DNA of 64,000 bases from Thermotomaculum hydrothermale (GCF_016592575.1 NZ_AP017470.1:868001-932000); one strand, 5' to 3'; positions 42,347-52,329 are shown, numbered from the stretch's first letter. Translations and numbers: made by a program. Notes: generated by a model not told the origin, from the sequence alone.

Positions 42347-43662
42347 AGAAATTTTGCGTAAGTTTTTTATTTTTACTAATTAGTATTTTTGTTTTTTCAA
42401 ATGATATGTATTTGATTGATCAGGGGGGAAAGGGAATTGCAAAAAGCGGAATGGTAGTAGCATCAACAAATTCCGGTATTGCTCTCTACTACAACCCAGC
42501 AGGGCTTGCAAATGTTAATACAAGGGATTTAGAACTTAACGCATCATTGATTTTGCCTAACCTATCTTACTCATCTCAGGATGGAACAAAGTATGATGCA
42601 GCCAAAAAAGGCAATATTCCTGTTAGTATCTTTTATACTCACCCCTTAAATGAGAAAATTACTCTTGCTCTGGGAATAACAACCCCTGTTTTTAAGAATG
42701 ACCAGTGGGAAAACTCTTTCCCTGGAAGGTTTTTTACAAGCCAGTATGAAATAAGGACAAATGAGTTGTCTTTAGGGCTGGGATATAAATTAACCGAAAA
42801 GATAAATGTTGGTTTTTCAGTAGATTACAGCTCTACATATTTAAAATTTTCCAACTTTTTCAAATCCCCCTATTACGATTATCTTACTGGTACAGATGAA
42901 TTGATAGGTTATTTTGAGGTTAAAGGTGGAATTGACGATACTCAAACAGATACCGGTTTTACTGTAGGGATTCAGTACAATTTTCTTCCCAAATGGACAT
43001 TGGGTTTTAGTTACAAGACAGAAAAGGATTTTGATTTCAAAAATGTTCCAGTTAGTTTTGAGCAAATAACTGAAGTTGGTTTTTCAAATGCTGAAGAATC
43101 ATTCAACAGGCTTTTTGGAAATCTAAATGAAACCTTAACAACGAAATTTCAAATTCCATCTCAGTTTGCTATAGGGGTTGCTTACAGGCCTACAAACAGG
43201 TGGTTGATTGAGGTGGATTATTTAAGTTTAAGCACTTCTGACAACGATGTTATAAATTTTGATTATTCTATCAACAACGATTCAATTATTGATAGGGGAT
43301 ATTCTAAAAAATGGGATGATATGAGTCTCTATGGTTTTTCTCTTGAATACACGGCTACAAAGAAGATAAAAATAATGGGTGCTATGAGATACGGTTCAGA
43401 TGTTATCCCTCTTGATGACTGGCATCCTGCTGTTGCAAATGGGGAAATGTTCTGGATATCTTTGGGAATTTCATATCTTGACCAAGGTAACGGTTTTGAA
43501 TTTGCAATGTTTTTCAAAAACTACAAAGACTATGTTGTGTCGGGGCAGGAGTACACATTTAGCCCTATTGGAGAAGGTTACCTTGAGCTTCTGCAGGATG
43601 CAACAGGTAAATATGATAGAAACTTTGTAGGCTTTACATACTCTTACCACATCAGGTTTTAA
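42343..43662 (+). CDS. FadL/OmpP1-family outer-membrane fatty acid channel
   Basis: 439 residues with a signal peptide (cut near FVFSNDMY). The mature start DMYLIDQGGKGIAKSGMVVA...NSGIALYYNPAGLAN has the FadL hallmark NPAGLA, and the rest alternates in beta-barrel fashion with a C-terminal aromatic residue (HIRF). FadL channels take long-chain fatty acids or other hydrophobic compounds across the outer membrane. Overlap with ackA (4 bases) and the acyl-CoA genes before it supports a role in fatty-acid uptake. Confidence 0.9.
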   Translation: MKKFCVSFLFLLISIFVFSNDMYLIDQGGKGIAKSGMVVASTNSGIALYYNPAGLANVNTRDLELNASLILPNLSYSSQDGTKYDAAKKGNIPVSIFYTHPLNEKITLALGITTPVFKNDQWENSFPGRFFTSQYEIRTNELSLGLGYKLTEKINVGFSVDYSSTYLKFSNFFKSPYYDYLTGTDELIGYFEVKGGIDDTQTDTGFTVGIQYNFLPKWTLGFSYKTEKDFDFKNVPVSFEQITEVGFSNAEESFNRLFGNLNETLTTKFQIPSQFAIGVAYRPTNRWLIEVDYLSLSTSDNDVINFDYSINNDSIIDRGYSKKWDDMSLYGFSLEYTATKKIKIMGAMRYGSDVIPLDDWHPAVANGEMFWISLGISYLDQGNGFEFAMFFKNYKDYVVSGQEYTFSPIGEGYLELLQDATGKYDRNFVGFTYSYHIRF

Positions 43663-43668
43663 TTTTCT

Positions 43669-45540
43669 ATGCTTGTAAGCTTAAATCAAGCTTATAAACA
43701 ATTCGGGGGAAAGGTTATTTTTTCAGACCTTTCCCTGAATATTAATTATGGCGACAAAATAGGCCTTGTTGGAATTAACGGAAGCGGAAAATCCACTCTT
43801 GTTAAAGCAATTGCCGGGATTTTAGACCTTGACGGTGGAGAGATAATAAGAAAAAAAGGGTTAAGAATTGGATATGTTGAACAATTGCAGTCAATAGATA
43901 GAAGTGTAAGTGTCTTTGATTTTGTTTATCAGGGAAATGAGAAGGTTATTGAACTTGAAAAAAAGATAAAAGAGGCTGAAGAAGGAAAGGTAGCAGATAC
44001 AAAAGTTTTGACAGGGATTTTTGAAGAATACGAGAAAATAGACGGATACAGGTATAAAGCTAAAGTTGAAGAGGTATTGCAGGGGATAGGCATATACCAC
44101 TTAAAAGATAGGTTTGTTAATGAAATTAGTGGTGGGGAATTGAGAAGGGTATTTCTTGCAAGAGTGCTTGTATCAGACTCTGATTTATTTTTATTTGACG
44201 AACCTACAAATCACCTCGATCTTTTTGCTGTTAAATGGTTTGAAAGCTTTTTGAGAAATTGTAAAAATGCATTTGTCCTTGTTTCACATGACCAGTATCT
44301 TCTTGACAATGCTGTGTCTAAAATTATTGAAATAAACGCCGGGAAGGTGTTTGTTTTTAATGGAAATTATAAGTTTTATCAGAAGAAAAGAAGAGAGCTT
44401 GCAGAAAATGCAGAGAAGGAATACAGGAGAAAAGTGGAAGAGATAGAAAGGGAGATGGAATTTGTAAGAAGAAATATTGCAGGGCAAAAGACAAAACAGG
44501 CAAAATCAAGGCTAAAAAAGATAGAAAAAATTGAAATTGGAGAGAGAAATTTATTTAAAGACATTAAGATAAATCTTAACTTTAAAGAAAGCAAAAAAAA
44601 ATCAAAGTATATTTTAGAGTGTAAAGATTTAATTGTTGGTTATAATCGCCCATTGATTAAAGGTATAAATTTACTTGTTCAAAGGGGAGAAAAGTACGGG
44701 ATTGTTGGAAGAAACGGAAGCGGGAAGTCAACTTTTTTAAAAACAATTGCAGGTAAAATTTCGCCGTTAGAGGGAGAAGTTAAAGTTTTTCCAGGCATAA
44801 AAGTGGCTTACTTTGACCAGAATGTTGAATTTGAAGATGAAAACAAAACAGTTTTGCAAACTTTGTGGGATGCGGATCCTTTTTTAAATAGAGACGAGGT
44901 TTTAAACTACCTTGCTTACTTTTATTTTAGAGAAGAAATGGTTGAAAGCAGGGTAAAATTTTTGTCAGGTGGGGAAAGAAGCAGGTTAAAATTGGCTTGT
45001 TTAATGAGAGGTGAGTATGATTTACTTATTCTTGACGAACCAACAAATCACCTTGATATACTTTTAACAGATGCTATTACCTTTGCTGTGAAGAATTTTA
45101 AAGGTAGTGTTTTGGCTGTATCTCACCATAGACATTTTTTAGACAGTATTGCAGATAGAGTGATAGAATTAAGAGATGGTAATTTCAGGTTGTTTTTAGG
45201 CAATCTTTCTTATTATTTTGATAAAGTGAAAGAAGAAGAGGAAAAACAAACGCAGATTGAGGCTGAAAAAAAGAAGAATGAGAAAAAAGAAGTATCAAAA
45301 AAGAAAAATGGAATTTCAAAAAATGAGTTGTTAAGAGCAAAGTGGAGGCTTGAAGAGGTGGAAAAAGAGATTGAAACTCTTGAGAAAGATAAAGAGGAAA
45401 TTGAAAATTTGCTGAATCAGGAAAATGTGTTAAACGATTATTTGAAAGTTAAAGAATTATCTGAGAAACTTAATAGACTTGACAAAAAACTTGAAGAATT
45501 ATTATCCGAATGGCAGAGATTAGGTGAAATATGTATGTAG
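43669..45540 (+). CDS. ABC-F family ATPase (Uup/YdiF-like)
   Basis: 623-residue soluble protein with two ABC domains: first Walker A VGINGSGKSTLVKAI (about residue 36) with EISGGELRRVFLARVL and LFDEPTNHLD, then a charged linker (about 235-310), a second Walker A VGRNGSGKSTFLKTI with FLSGGERSRLKLACL and LILDEPTNHLD, and a C-terminal coiled coil (about 530-620). There is no membrane domain. ABC-F proteins work at the ribosome, some in recovery of stalled complexes; the coiled-coil tail is like Uup. It overlaps smc by 10 bases. Confidence 0.93.
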   Translation: MLVSLNQAYKQFGGKVIFSDLSLNINYGDKIGLVGINGSGKSTLVKAIAGILDLDGGEIIRKKGLRIGYVEQLQSIDRSVSVFDFVYQGNEKVIELEKKIKEAEEGKVADTKVLTGIFEEYEKIDGYRYKAKVEEVLQGIGIYHLKDRFVNEISGGELRRVFLARVLVSDSDLFLFDEPTNHLDLFAVKWFESFLRNCKNAFVLVSHDQYLLDNAVSKIIEINAGKVFVFNGNYKFYQKKRRELAENAEKEYRRKVEEIEREMEFVRRNIAGQKTKQAKSRLKKIEKIEIGERNLFKDIKINLNFKESKKKSKYILECKDLIVGYNRPLIKGINLLVQRGEKYGIVGRNGSGKSTFLKTIAGKISPLEGEVKVFPGIKVAYFDQNVEFEDENKTVLQTLWDADPFLNRDEVLNYLAYFYFREEMVESRVKFLSGGERSRLKLACLMRGEYDLLILDEPTNHLDILLTDAITFAVKNFKGSVLAVSHHRHFLDSIADRVIELRDGNFRLFLGNLSYYFDKVKEEEEKQTQIEAEKKKNEKKEVSKKKNGISKNELLRAKWRLEEVEKEIETLEKDKEEIENLLNQENVLNDYLKVKELSEKLNRLDKKLEELLSEWQRLGEICM

Positions 45541-48500
45541 TAAAATCTCTTAAACTTCACGGCTTTAAAACCTTTCCAAGAGAAACTGTAATTGATTTTT
45601 CAAGAGGCATTACGGCAATTACCGGGCCAAACGGCAGTGGTAAGAGTAATATTGCAGAAGCCTTGATCTGGGTTATGGGCGAGCAGGCTCCCAGTGCTTT
45701 TAGAAGTGGGCAGATGGAAGATGTTATTTTTGCAGGGACAGACAAACTCCCTCCAATGGGCATGGCTGAAGTTGTTTTAAAGTTTGAAAAACTAAACCCT
45801 CAAAAAGGGGAAGACAGATATGTTGAAATTTTGAGAAGGTTTTATAGAGAAGGGGAAGGAGAATACAGGCTAAACGGGAAGAGGGTAAGACGAAAAGATA
45901 TACAGGATTTTCTCTACGATATAGGCCTTGGTTCTAAATCCTTTGCAATGATAGAGCAGGGCAGGATAACCCAGATGATAGAGGCAAAGCCTGAAGAGAG
46001 AAGGGTATTTATTGAAGAGGTCGCCGGTATTCTTAAATACAAATTAAAAAAGAAAGAGGCAGAATCCAAAATTAGATTAACGAGGGAAAACCTTGACAGG
46101 GTTGAAGACATAATTGCAGAGGTAAGGAAAAATCTCAACAGTTTAAGGCAGCAGGCAGCAAGGGCAAGGCAGTTTAAAAAATTGCAGGAAGAGCTGATTT
46201 CTATTGAAAAAAAAGTAACTGCCCACAAAATAGCCCTGATTGAGCAGGATTTGAAAAAACTTAACAGCGAAATTGATTCAATTCAGGACAATATAGTTTC
46301 TTTATCCACCGAGGTAGCTTCAATAAGGGCTGAATTGGAGACTAAAAAAAGTGAAATTCTTGAAAGAGAAAACGATATTGCTCTTTTAAACAAGGATTTT
46401 TTTGAGAAGAAACTCAAGTCTGAGAGGCTTGAAACAGAGATAAAAAACAAAACTGAACAATTGGAAAATTTAAGAAAAAGGCTTGAGAATTACGAAACAG
46501 AGTTAAAACTTTTTGAAAAAGAGTTAACCGATTTAGATGAAAAGGAGAATAAGGAAAAGCAAAACCTTGACCTTGCAAAAGAGGATTTTGAATCTCTAAG
46601 TATAAAAACAGAATCCCTTTCCGCTCAGGTTGCCTCTTTTAAAGAGGAATTAAAAAGTAAAGAAGAAGAATATTTTTCCATAGACAGAGAATTAAAGGAT
46701 TTTGAAACTGAAAGTTATAAAATCTCTTCTGATTTAAATTATTCTAAAAAAGAAAAAGAATCAGTGTTGTCTGAATTTGAAAACAAAAAACAAGAGATAA
46801 AAGAAATAGAAGAAAAAATAAATGAATTTAAAGAGAAAATAGAAAATGTGAAAGTAAATATTGAAGAGTTGACAACAAAAATAGGTGAATTAAGGGAGTT
46901 AAAACAGGAGCTTGCCTTCAGGCTGGAAGAATTAAATCAGGCATTAACAAATAAGGAAAATGAGAAAAACTCGCTTTTAGTTGAAATAAAAACCCTTGAA
47001 AATAGATATTCTCAGATAAAGGGTTTTCTTGAAAATAGAGAAGGGTTTTCAGAAAATGTTAAAAAATTGATTAAAGAAAAGTCAGAGTTGATTTCAGGGG
47101 TAATAGGGGATTTTATTGAAGCAAAAGACATAAAGGTTAATTTTTTTGATAATTTTATTTCCCGATTTTATCAGATAATTGTTCCTAAAAATAAAGAAAG
47201 TTTTGAAAAACTTGTAGAATACTGTGATGAAAAAGGTCTTAAGGGAATAGGAATTCTTAATCCTGATGCAATCCCTTCTAAAGGAGAAAATATAGAAAAT
47301 TCTTTAACTGATTTTCTTATTTTCAAAGAAAATCTCCCTGAAAAATTTAAATCTTTTTTGAAAAATTTCTTGATAGAAAACAGTAACAAAACTATTGAAA
47401 AGAATGCAGTTTTTATAAATGGAGATTATTATTTTGCAGATAGTGGAATTTATTACATAGGGACAAAGGATGAGAATGGTTTTCTCTCTTTAAAGGCAAG
47501 GCTTAAGGAAATTGAATTGAAATTAATTGATTTAAAAGGCAATGAAAAAGCAATAAATGAGGAGATTGACAACCTGAAATTTGAGAGAGATGAAATTTTA
47601 AATGAAATTAATCGGGTTAATATAAACCTTGAAGAATTGCAGGAAGAACTAAACTCGTTTAATACAGAATTTAATAAAAACAATCAGCTATTTGAATTGA
47701 AGCAACAGGAAAAGTCAAGGTTAGAGGGTGAAATAGAAAGACTAAAGCTAACAGACGCTGAACTTGAAACAAAGATAAAGGATTTATCTTCCAGGTTAAG
47801 CGAATTGAATGAAAAAATTGAAAAATCTTACGAGAAAAAAGAAAAAAAATCTCTTGAACTAAATGAAATCAAAGAACAACTTGAATATATGCAGGAGGAG
47901 TTAAGTGAGATTCAACTGATTGCTGAAAAGAGAAATTCAGTTATTAAAAGCATAGAGAAAGAGCTTGAGTTTATAAAACAGAGGAGAAAAGAAATTGAAT
48001 TCAGAATGGAAAAGTCCTATCAGGATAAGGAAAATGACAAAAATACAATAGCAACCCTTGAGAAAGAGATTGAAAACCTTAAAACAGAAGCCAATACTAT
48101 GGTAGATGCATACCGTAAAATTTCAGCAGTATTAACTGAAAAAAAAGAAATCCTTGAAAAAAAGAAAAGTGAATTATCTATTCTTGAAAAAAAGGTTTTT
48201 GATTTAAGAAGAAAAGAGGAAGAGTTAACAAAAGCTAAACAGGAAAAGGAAATAAAGAAAGCAGAGTTTAAAGTAAAGTTCAACAATTTAAAGGATTATC
48301 AAATTTCTCGTTTTGGTGAGTTTAAATCAGAAAAAACAGAAAATTTTGAAGAACTAAACATTCAGTTTGAAAAACTTTCAAGAAGAATAGAAAACTTCGG
48401 TGCAATAAACCTTCTTGCGATTGAAGAGTGTGATGAACAGGAAAAAAGGTATAACTTTTTGATGGAACAGAAAAAAGACCTGGAAAAGTCTATTAAAAAC

Positions 48501-48998
48501 CTTACCAGAGATATTAGAGAGATTGATCAGACAACAAAAACACTTTTTTCAAATGCTTTTGATTTTATTAACAAAAAGTTTGACGAGATTTTCAAAGAAT
48601 TGTTCGGAGGGGGGAAAGCTTATTTAAAACTTTCGGACGAAGAAAATGTTCTGGATTCAGGAGTTGAGATTTATGCTAAGGTTCCCGGGGAAACGATTAA
48701 AAGAATTAGCCTATTGTCAGGGGGAGAGAAGGCTAAGACTGCTCTTGCCTTTGTTTTTGCTCTTTTTGAATACAGGGTTGCCCCTTTGTGTGTTCTTGAT
48801 GAGGTTGACGCACCATTGGATGAGGCTAATGTTTTGAGATTTGGGAAGTTTTTAAAAAGATATAAAGATAGGGTACAGTTTATTGTGATAACTCACAACA
48901 AAACCACTATGGAATTATGTGATTATCTATATGGAGTAACATTGGAGGAACCAGGATGTTCAAAGGTTTTATCGGTAAGACTGGAAGATTATTCTTAA
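45531..48998 (+). CDS. smc: Chromosome partition protein SMC
   Basis: Condensin ATPase for chromosome segregation. 1155 residues: N-terminal ATPase half with ITGPNGSGKSNIAEALIWVMGE and QGRITQMIEAKPEERR, a first coiled coil (about 170-490), a hinge around 500-650 (with GFSENVKKLIKEKSE and FLIFKENLPEKF), a return coiled coil (to about 1000), and the C-terminal half LLSGGEKAKTALAFVFALF and VLDEVDAPLDEANVLRF. All nucleotide motifs are intact. It overlaps the ABC-F gene by 10 bases and the DUF481 gene by 43. No scpA/scpB is in view. Confidence 0.97.
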   Translation: MYVVKSLKLHGFKTFPRETVIDFSRGITAITGPNGSGKSNIAEALIWVMGEQAPSAFRSGQMEDVIFAGTDKLPPMGMAEVVLKFEKLNPQKGEDRYVEILRRFYREGEGEYRLNGKRVRRKDIQDFLYDIGLGSKSFAMIEQGRITQMIEAKPEERRVFIEEVAGILKYKLKKKEAESKIRLTRENLDRVEDIIAEVRKNLNSLRQQAARARQFKKLQEELISIEKKVTAHKIALIEQDLKKLNSEIDSIQDNIVSLSTEVASIRAELETKKSEILERENDIALLNKDFFEKKLKSERLETEIKNKTEQLENLRKRLENYETELKLFEKELTDLDEKENKEKQNLDLAKEDFESLSIKTESLSAQVASFKEELKSKEEEYFSIDRELKDFETESYKISSDLNYSKKEKESVLSEFENKKQEIKEIEEKINEFKEKIENVKVNIEELTTKIGELRELKQELAFRLEELNQALTNKENEKNSLLVEIKTLENRYSQIKGFLENREGFSENVKKLIKEKSELISGVIGDFIEAKDIKVNFFDNFISRFYQIIVPKNKESFEKLVEYCDEKGLKGIGILNPDAIPSKGENIENSLTDFLIFKENLPEKFKSFLKNFLIENSNKTIEKNAVFINGDYYFADSGIYYIGTKDENGFLSLKARLKEIELKLIDLKGNEKAINEEIDNLKFERDEILNEINRVNINLEELQEELNSFNTEFNKNNQLFELKQQEKSRLEGEIERLKLTDAELETKIKDLSSRLSELNEKIEKSYEKKEKKSLELNEIKEQLEYMQEELSEIQLIAEKRNSVIKSIEKELEFIKQRRKEIEFRMEKSYQDKENDKNTIATLEKEIENLKTEANTMVDAYRKISAVLTEKKEILEKKKSELSILEKKVFDLRRKEEELTKAKQEKEIKKAEFKVKFNNLKDYQISRFGEFKSEKTENFEELNIQFEKLSRRIENFGAINLLAIEECDEQEKRYNFLMEQKKDLEKSIKNLTRDIREIDQTTKTLFSNAFDFINKKFDEIFKELFGGGKAYLKLSDEENVLDSGVEIYAKVPGETIKRISLLSGGEKAKTALAFVFALFEYRVAPLCVLDEVDAPLDEANVLRFGKFLKRYKDRVQFIVITHNKTTMELCDYLYGVTLEEPGCSKVLSVRLEDYS

Positions 48999-49750
48999 TT
49001 TTGACAATATGTTTCAACCTAACAGTTTTTTCTTCTCCTATTTCAAGTGAAACATCATACAGTACAAAGGGGAAAAACGAGAAGAGTTTAAACCTGGCAA
49101 TTGGTTATGTTTCTCTTTCAGGGAACGCTAAAAGTACAACTGGTAGTTTTAAAGTAGATTTTTCATATGTTTTTAAAAAGTTTTATTTTGAAACAAAGGC
49201 ATACTACATCTTTACAGATGTTACAAATGTGTCCACAGGCCAAACAAATAGAACCGATGAGAAATATTATTTTACTTTCAAATCCAACTATAAAAAAGGA
49301 AAGAAAAGTGGTATTTTTGCCAATATTTCCTGGCTTAAAAACAAGCCAGCAGGAATAAATAAGAATCTATCAATAGCGAGTGGTTATTCAAGGATAATTT
49401 CAGATAGTAAAAAAAGGAAAGGGAAATTTGGATTGGGCTTTGAAGGTTTTAAAGAGGAAAAAATTATTCAGGATTCAATTAAAACCAATTCCAGTCTTGC
49501 TGCGTACTTTGAATTTAGTTTTCAATATGCTTTTAACAATGCAAATAAATTAAAATTTGAAAATGAGACAAGGGTTAATATCTCAGATACAGAGGATTAC
49601 AGGCTTTTTAACAATATTTCTTACTCATCGTCATTAAATAAAAATATGGCAATAGAATTTAACTATTTGCACCAATTTAAGAATCTTCCTGTTCCAGGTA
49701 AAAAGAAAACTGATACCACAACAACGGTAAACATAGTTTTCAGATTTTAG
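48956..49750 (+). CDS. DUF481 family outer-membrane protein
   Basis: 264 residues with an N-terminal hydrophobic signal (GRLFLILTICFNLTVFSSP) and a body of alternating strands rich in Lys, Ser and aromatics, ending in VNIVFRF, the C-terminal Phe of outer-membrane barrels. SLNLAIGYVSLSGNAKSTTGSF is the typical DUF481 start. Function unknown. The start ATG 48956 lies inside the end of smc and has GGAGG 9 bases upstream, so overlap is real. Confidence 0.8.
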   Translation: MFKGFIGKTGRLFLILTICFNLTVFSSPISSETSYSTKGKNEKSLNLAIGYVSLSGNAKSTTGSFKVDFSYVFKKFYFETKAYYIFTDVTNVSTGQTNRTDEKYYFTFKSNYKKGKKSGIFANISWLKNKPAGINKNLSIASGYSRIISDSKKRKGKFGLGFEGFKEEKIIQDSIKTNSSLAAYFEFSFQYAFNNANKLKFENETRVNISDTEDYRLFNNISYSSSLNKNMAIEFNYLHQFKNLPVPGKKKTDTTTTVNIVFRF

Positions 49751-49760
49751 GATTTTAATT

Positions 49761-49789
49761 TTGTGAGCATTTTAGTTTTTTGTTAAAAT
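49761..49789 (+). promoter_or_regulatory. Putative sigma-70 promoter of the alanine dehydrogenase gene
   Basis: TTGTGA (49761-49766), 17 bases, TAAAAT (49784-49789), with a 60-base leader before the start codon. It is the only such pair in this 105-base gap. Confidence 0.5.
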
Positions 49790-49855
49790 GACATTTATAA
49801 AAGGGTGCGATTAGGTATAGTTTAAAATATATTTTTCTAATTCAGGAGGTATTAT

Positions 49856-50968
49856 ATGAATATTGGAATTCCTGTAGAAATGAGCGGTGATAACAGGCTT
49901 GCGTTAACTCCAGAAAGTGTGGCTATATTAAAAGAAACAGGTAATAATATTTTTGTTGAATCAAAAGCAGGTGAAAAAATTCATTTTTTTGATGAAAAAT
50001 TTGAAAAGGCTGGTGCAAAAATTGTTTTTTCTCATGAAGAAGTTTTTGGAAGGGCAAATCTTCTTGTTAAAGCAGAAAAACTTGCAGAAGAAGAGGCAGA
50101 CCTAATACAGGAAGAACAAATAATCATGGCTTTCCACCACCTTGCGGTATGTTCTCCTTCAATGATTCAAAAACTGATAGAAAAAAAGGTAACAATAATA
50201 GGGTATGAATTAATTGAAGACGAAGAAGGAAATTTGCCTGTTCTTTATCCTACAAGTGAAATTGCAGGTCAGATGAGCATTCAGATAGCGGCTGAATACT
50301 TGAAAATTATAAGGGGAGGAAGAGGGATTGTATTAGGGGGAATTCCAGGTGTTCCTCCAGCTGTTATAGTGATTATTGGAGCTGGTACTGTTGGCAGAAA
50401 CGCCTGTATGGCTGCATTAGGTGCAGGCGCCCAGGTGATTGTTCTGGATAAAGATATTGAGAAATTAAGAGAGATAGAGAGGCTATTCCAAAAAAGGGCG
50501 ATTACTTCAATCGCAAATAAAAAATCAATAGAAAGAGCTATTTCCCTTGCAGATGTTGTAATAGGAGCAGTTTTAATAAAAGGAGAGAAATCTCCCCATG
50601 TTATTACAAAGCAGATGTTAAAAAAGATGAAAAAAGGTTCTCTTATAATAGATCTCTCAATTGACCAGGGTGGCTGCGTTGAAACTTCAAGACCTACTAC
50701 TCCTCAATCTCCAGTTTATAAGGTGCATGGTATTACCCACTATTGTATTCCCAATATCCCTTCATGTGTAGGGTGGACTGGTACTTTAGCGCTGGACAAT
50801 GTTTTGTACCCTTATGTTGAGCTTTTAAGTGAATTGGGTCTGGAAAAGGCCTTGCAGAAAAGTTATGCTTTAAGGAAAGGGGTTTATATTTATAGAGGAA
50901 TACCTATCCATCCAGTTTTAAAGAATGTTTTCGGGTACGCAGTTAAAAACATAGAATCATTGCTCTAA
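49856..50968 (+). CDS. ald: Alanine dehydrogenase family protein
   Basis: NAD-dependent L-alanine to pyruvate and ammonia. 370 residues, the usual length: MNIGIPVEMSGDNRLALTPESV, FHHLAVCSPSM (His96-region), ASEIAGQMS-like PTSEIAGQMSIQIAA, VIIGAGTVGRNACMAALGAGA (NAD site), DLSIDQGGCVETSRPTT and the closing HYCIPNIPS. Substitutions in the first motif (LVKAEKLAEE instead of the common KVKEP) make it a somewhat diverged member, and a relative acting on another substrate is possible. It precedes the CoA-transferase by 16 bases; alanine would be converted to pyruvate and on to acetyl-CoA. Confidence 0.85.
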   Translation: MNIGIPVEMSGDNRLALTPESVAILKETGNNIFVESKAGEKIHFFDEKFEKAGAKIVFSHEEVFGRANLLVKAEKLAEEEADLIQEEQIIMAFHHLAVCSPSMIQKLIEKKVTIIGYELIEDEEGNLPVLYPTSEIAGQMSIQIAAEYLKIIRGGRGIVLGGIPGVPPAVIVIIGAGTVGRNACMAALGAGAQVIVLDKDIEKLREIERLFQKRAITSIANKKSIERAISLADVVIGAVLIKGEKSPHVITKQMLKKMKKGSLIIDLSIDQGGCVETSRPTTPQSPVYKVHGITHYCIPNIPSCVGWTGTLALDNVLYPYVELLSELGLEKALQKSYALRKGVYIYRGIPIHPVLKNVFGYAVKNIESLL

Positions 50969-50984
50969 AAAACAAGGAGAAAAA

Positions 50985-51926
50985 ATGACCTGGGTTAAAT
51001 TATATAACTCCAGGCTTTGCACCCCTGACGATGCTGTTAAAGTTGTAAAGTCTGGAGACCATGTTTATGTTCATCCCGGCGCGTGCACTCCAGAGACTCT
51101 TTTAAAAGCACTTACTAAAAGGGCGGATGAGTTGTCAAATGTTGAAATTGCCCACATTCTAACATTTGGGTTTGCTGATTATGCTTATGAAAAATACAAA
51201 AAGTCTTTTATCCACAGGGCATTTTTTGTAGGGGCAAATACAAGAAAAGCGGTAAATTCTGGCAATGCCAAATATGTTCCAATTTTTTTAAGTGAAATTC
51301 CAAAACTTTTTAAATTAGGGCTTTATCCTATAGATGTTGCTTTAATATCAGTTTCACCTCCAGATGAATTTGGATTTTGCAGTTTAGGGGCCGGGGTGGA
51401 AATAACAAAAGCAGCGTGTGATGTCGCAAAGTATATAATTGCAGAGGTTAATCCCAATCAGCCAAGAGCATTAGGGAACAGTTTTATCCATGTGAATAAG
51501 ATAGATTGTTTCGTTGAGGTAAATACCCCTCTAATGGAGTTAAAAACAGAACCAATGAATTCTGTAACAGACAAAATAGGGCAGTTTTGTGCTGAATTAA
51601 TTGAGGATGGCTCAACTCTTCAAATGGGGATAGGTTCCATTCCTGATGCTGTTTTACATTATTTAGACGATAAAAAGCATCTTGGAATTCATACAGAAAT
51701 GTTTTCCGATGGCTTGTTAACCCTGGTTGAAAAAGGAATTATAACCAACGAGAGAAAGTCAATTCACAGAGGCAAATCAGTAGCCACTTTCGCTTTGGGG
51801 ACTAAAAAACTTTATGATTTTATTAACAATAATCCCCTTTTCGAGTTTCATCCTACTGAATATGGAAATGACCCCTTTATTATTGCACAGAACAAAAAAA
51901 ATGGTTGCAATAAACTCAGCAATTGA
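50985..51926 (+). CDS. Acetyl-CoA hydrolase/4-hydroxybutyrate CoA-transferase family, N-terminal part (frameshifted)
   Basis: The first 305 or so residues of a Cat1/Cat2-type CoA-transferase, with the typical RLCTPDDAVKVVKSGDHVYVHPGA start, GIGSIPDAVLHYL and GIHTEMFSDG, whose Glu is the catalytic one. The family sequence then continues as NDPFIIAQNKKMVAINSAIEVDL, but the frame breaks in a run of eight A at 51894-51901 and the first ORF ends in an unrelated tail at 51926. Removing one A joins it to the downstream ORF and gives a complete protein of about 432 residues, the right length. A sequencing or assembly error in the run, or slippage, explains it better than real decay. It would move CoA between acetate and other acids. 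Confidence 0.87.
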   Translation: MTWVKLYNSRLCTPDDAVKVVKSGDHVYVHPGACTPETLLKALTKRADELSNVEIAHILTFGFADYAYEKYKKSFIHRAFFVGANTRKAVNSGNAKYVPIFLSEIPKLFKLGLYPIDVALISVSPPDEFGFCSLGAGVEITKAACDVAKYIIAEVNPNQPRALGNSFIHVNKIDCFVEVNTPLMELKTEPMNSVTDKIGQFCAELIEDGSTLQMGIGSIPDAVLHYLDDKKHLGIHTEMFSDGLLTLVEKGIITNERKSIHRGKSVATFALGTKKLYDFINNNPLFEFHPTEYGNDPFIIAQNKKNGCNKLSN

Positions 51927-52284
51927 GGTTGATTTAACTGGCCAGGTTTGTGCTGATTCATTAGGTACAAAGATTTACAGTGGGTTTGGTGGCCAGGTTG
52001 ATTTTATTAGAGGTGCTGCAAGAAGCGAAGGAGGCAAGCCTATAATTGCCCTTCCTTCTACTGCAAAAAACGGAGAAATTTCAAGGATTGTTCCAACTTT
52101 AAGACAGGGGGCAGGTGTTGTTACATCCAGAGCAGATGTACATTATGTCGTTACTGAATTTGGAGTTGCTTATCTTTTTGGTAAATCCCTTGAAGAAAGA
52201 GCCAAGGCTTTAATTTCTATAGCTCATCCTAAATTTAGAGATAAACTTGAAGAAGATGCAAAAAATCTGGGGTATCTTGTTTAG
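51901..52284 (+). CDS. Acetyl-CoA hydrolase/4-hydroxybutyrate CoA-transferase family, C-terminal part (frameshifted)
   Basis: Continues the CoA-transferase at 50985 after the A8 run: MVAINSAIEVDLTGQVCADSLG, YSGFGGQVDFIRGAA, GAGVVTSRADVHYVVTEFG and VAYLFGKSLEERAKALI are the C-terminal motifs of that family. It has no ribosome site of its own, and the ATG at its head arises from the A run, so it is not an independent gene. It ends inside the stem of a terminator. Confidence 0.85.
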   Translation: MVAINSAIEVDLTGQVCADSLGTKIYSGFGGQVDFIRGAARSEGGKPIIALPSTAKNGEISRIVPTLRQGAGVVTSRADVHYVVTEFGVAYLFGKSLEERAKALISIAHPKFRDKLEEDAKNLGYLV

Positions 52285-52313
52285 GGGAGAACTTGCCTTT
52301 CTCCCCTTTTTTT
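52283..52313 (+). terminator. Rho-independent terminator after the CoA-transferase
   Basis: A 9-bp stem AGGGGAGAA/TTCTCCCCT (52283-52291 and 52299-52307) closed by a 7-base loop, followed by a run of T. It starts within the stop codon of the CoA-transferase and lies only 16 bases before the next gene. Confidence 0.87.
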
Positions 52314-52329
52314 AGTATATTTAACCTGT

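Noticed and set aside
46000-48300. Repetitive Glu/Lys-rich coding stretch as a possible repeat region
   Set aside because: It is the normal SMC coiled coil; no DNA-level repeats are evident.
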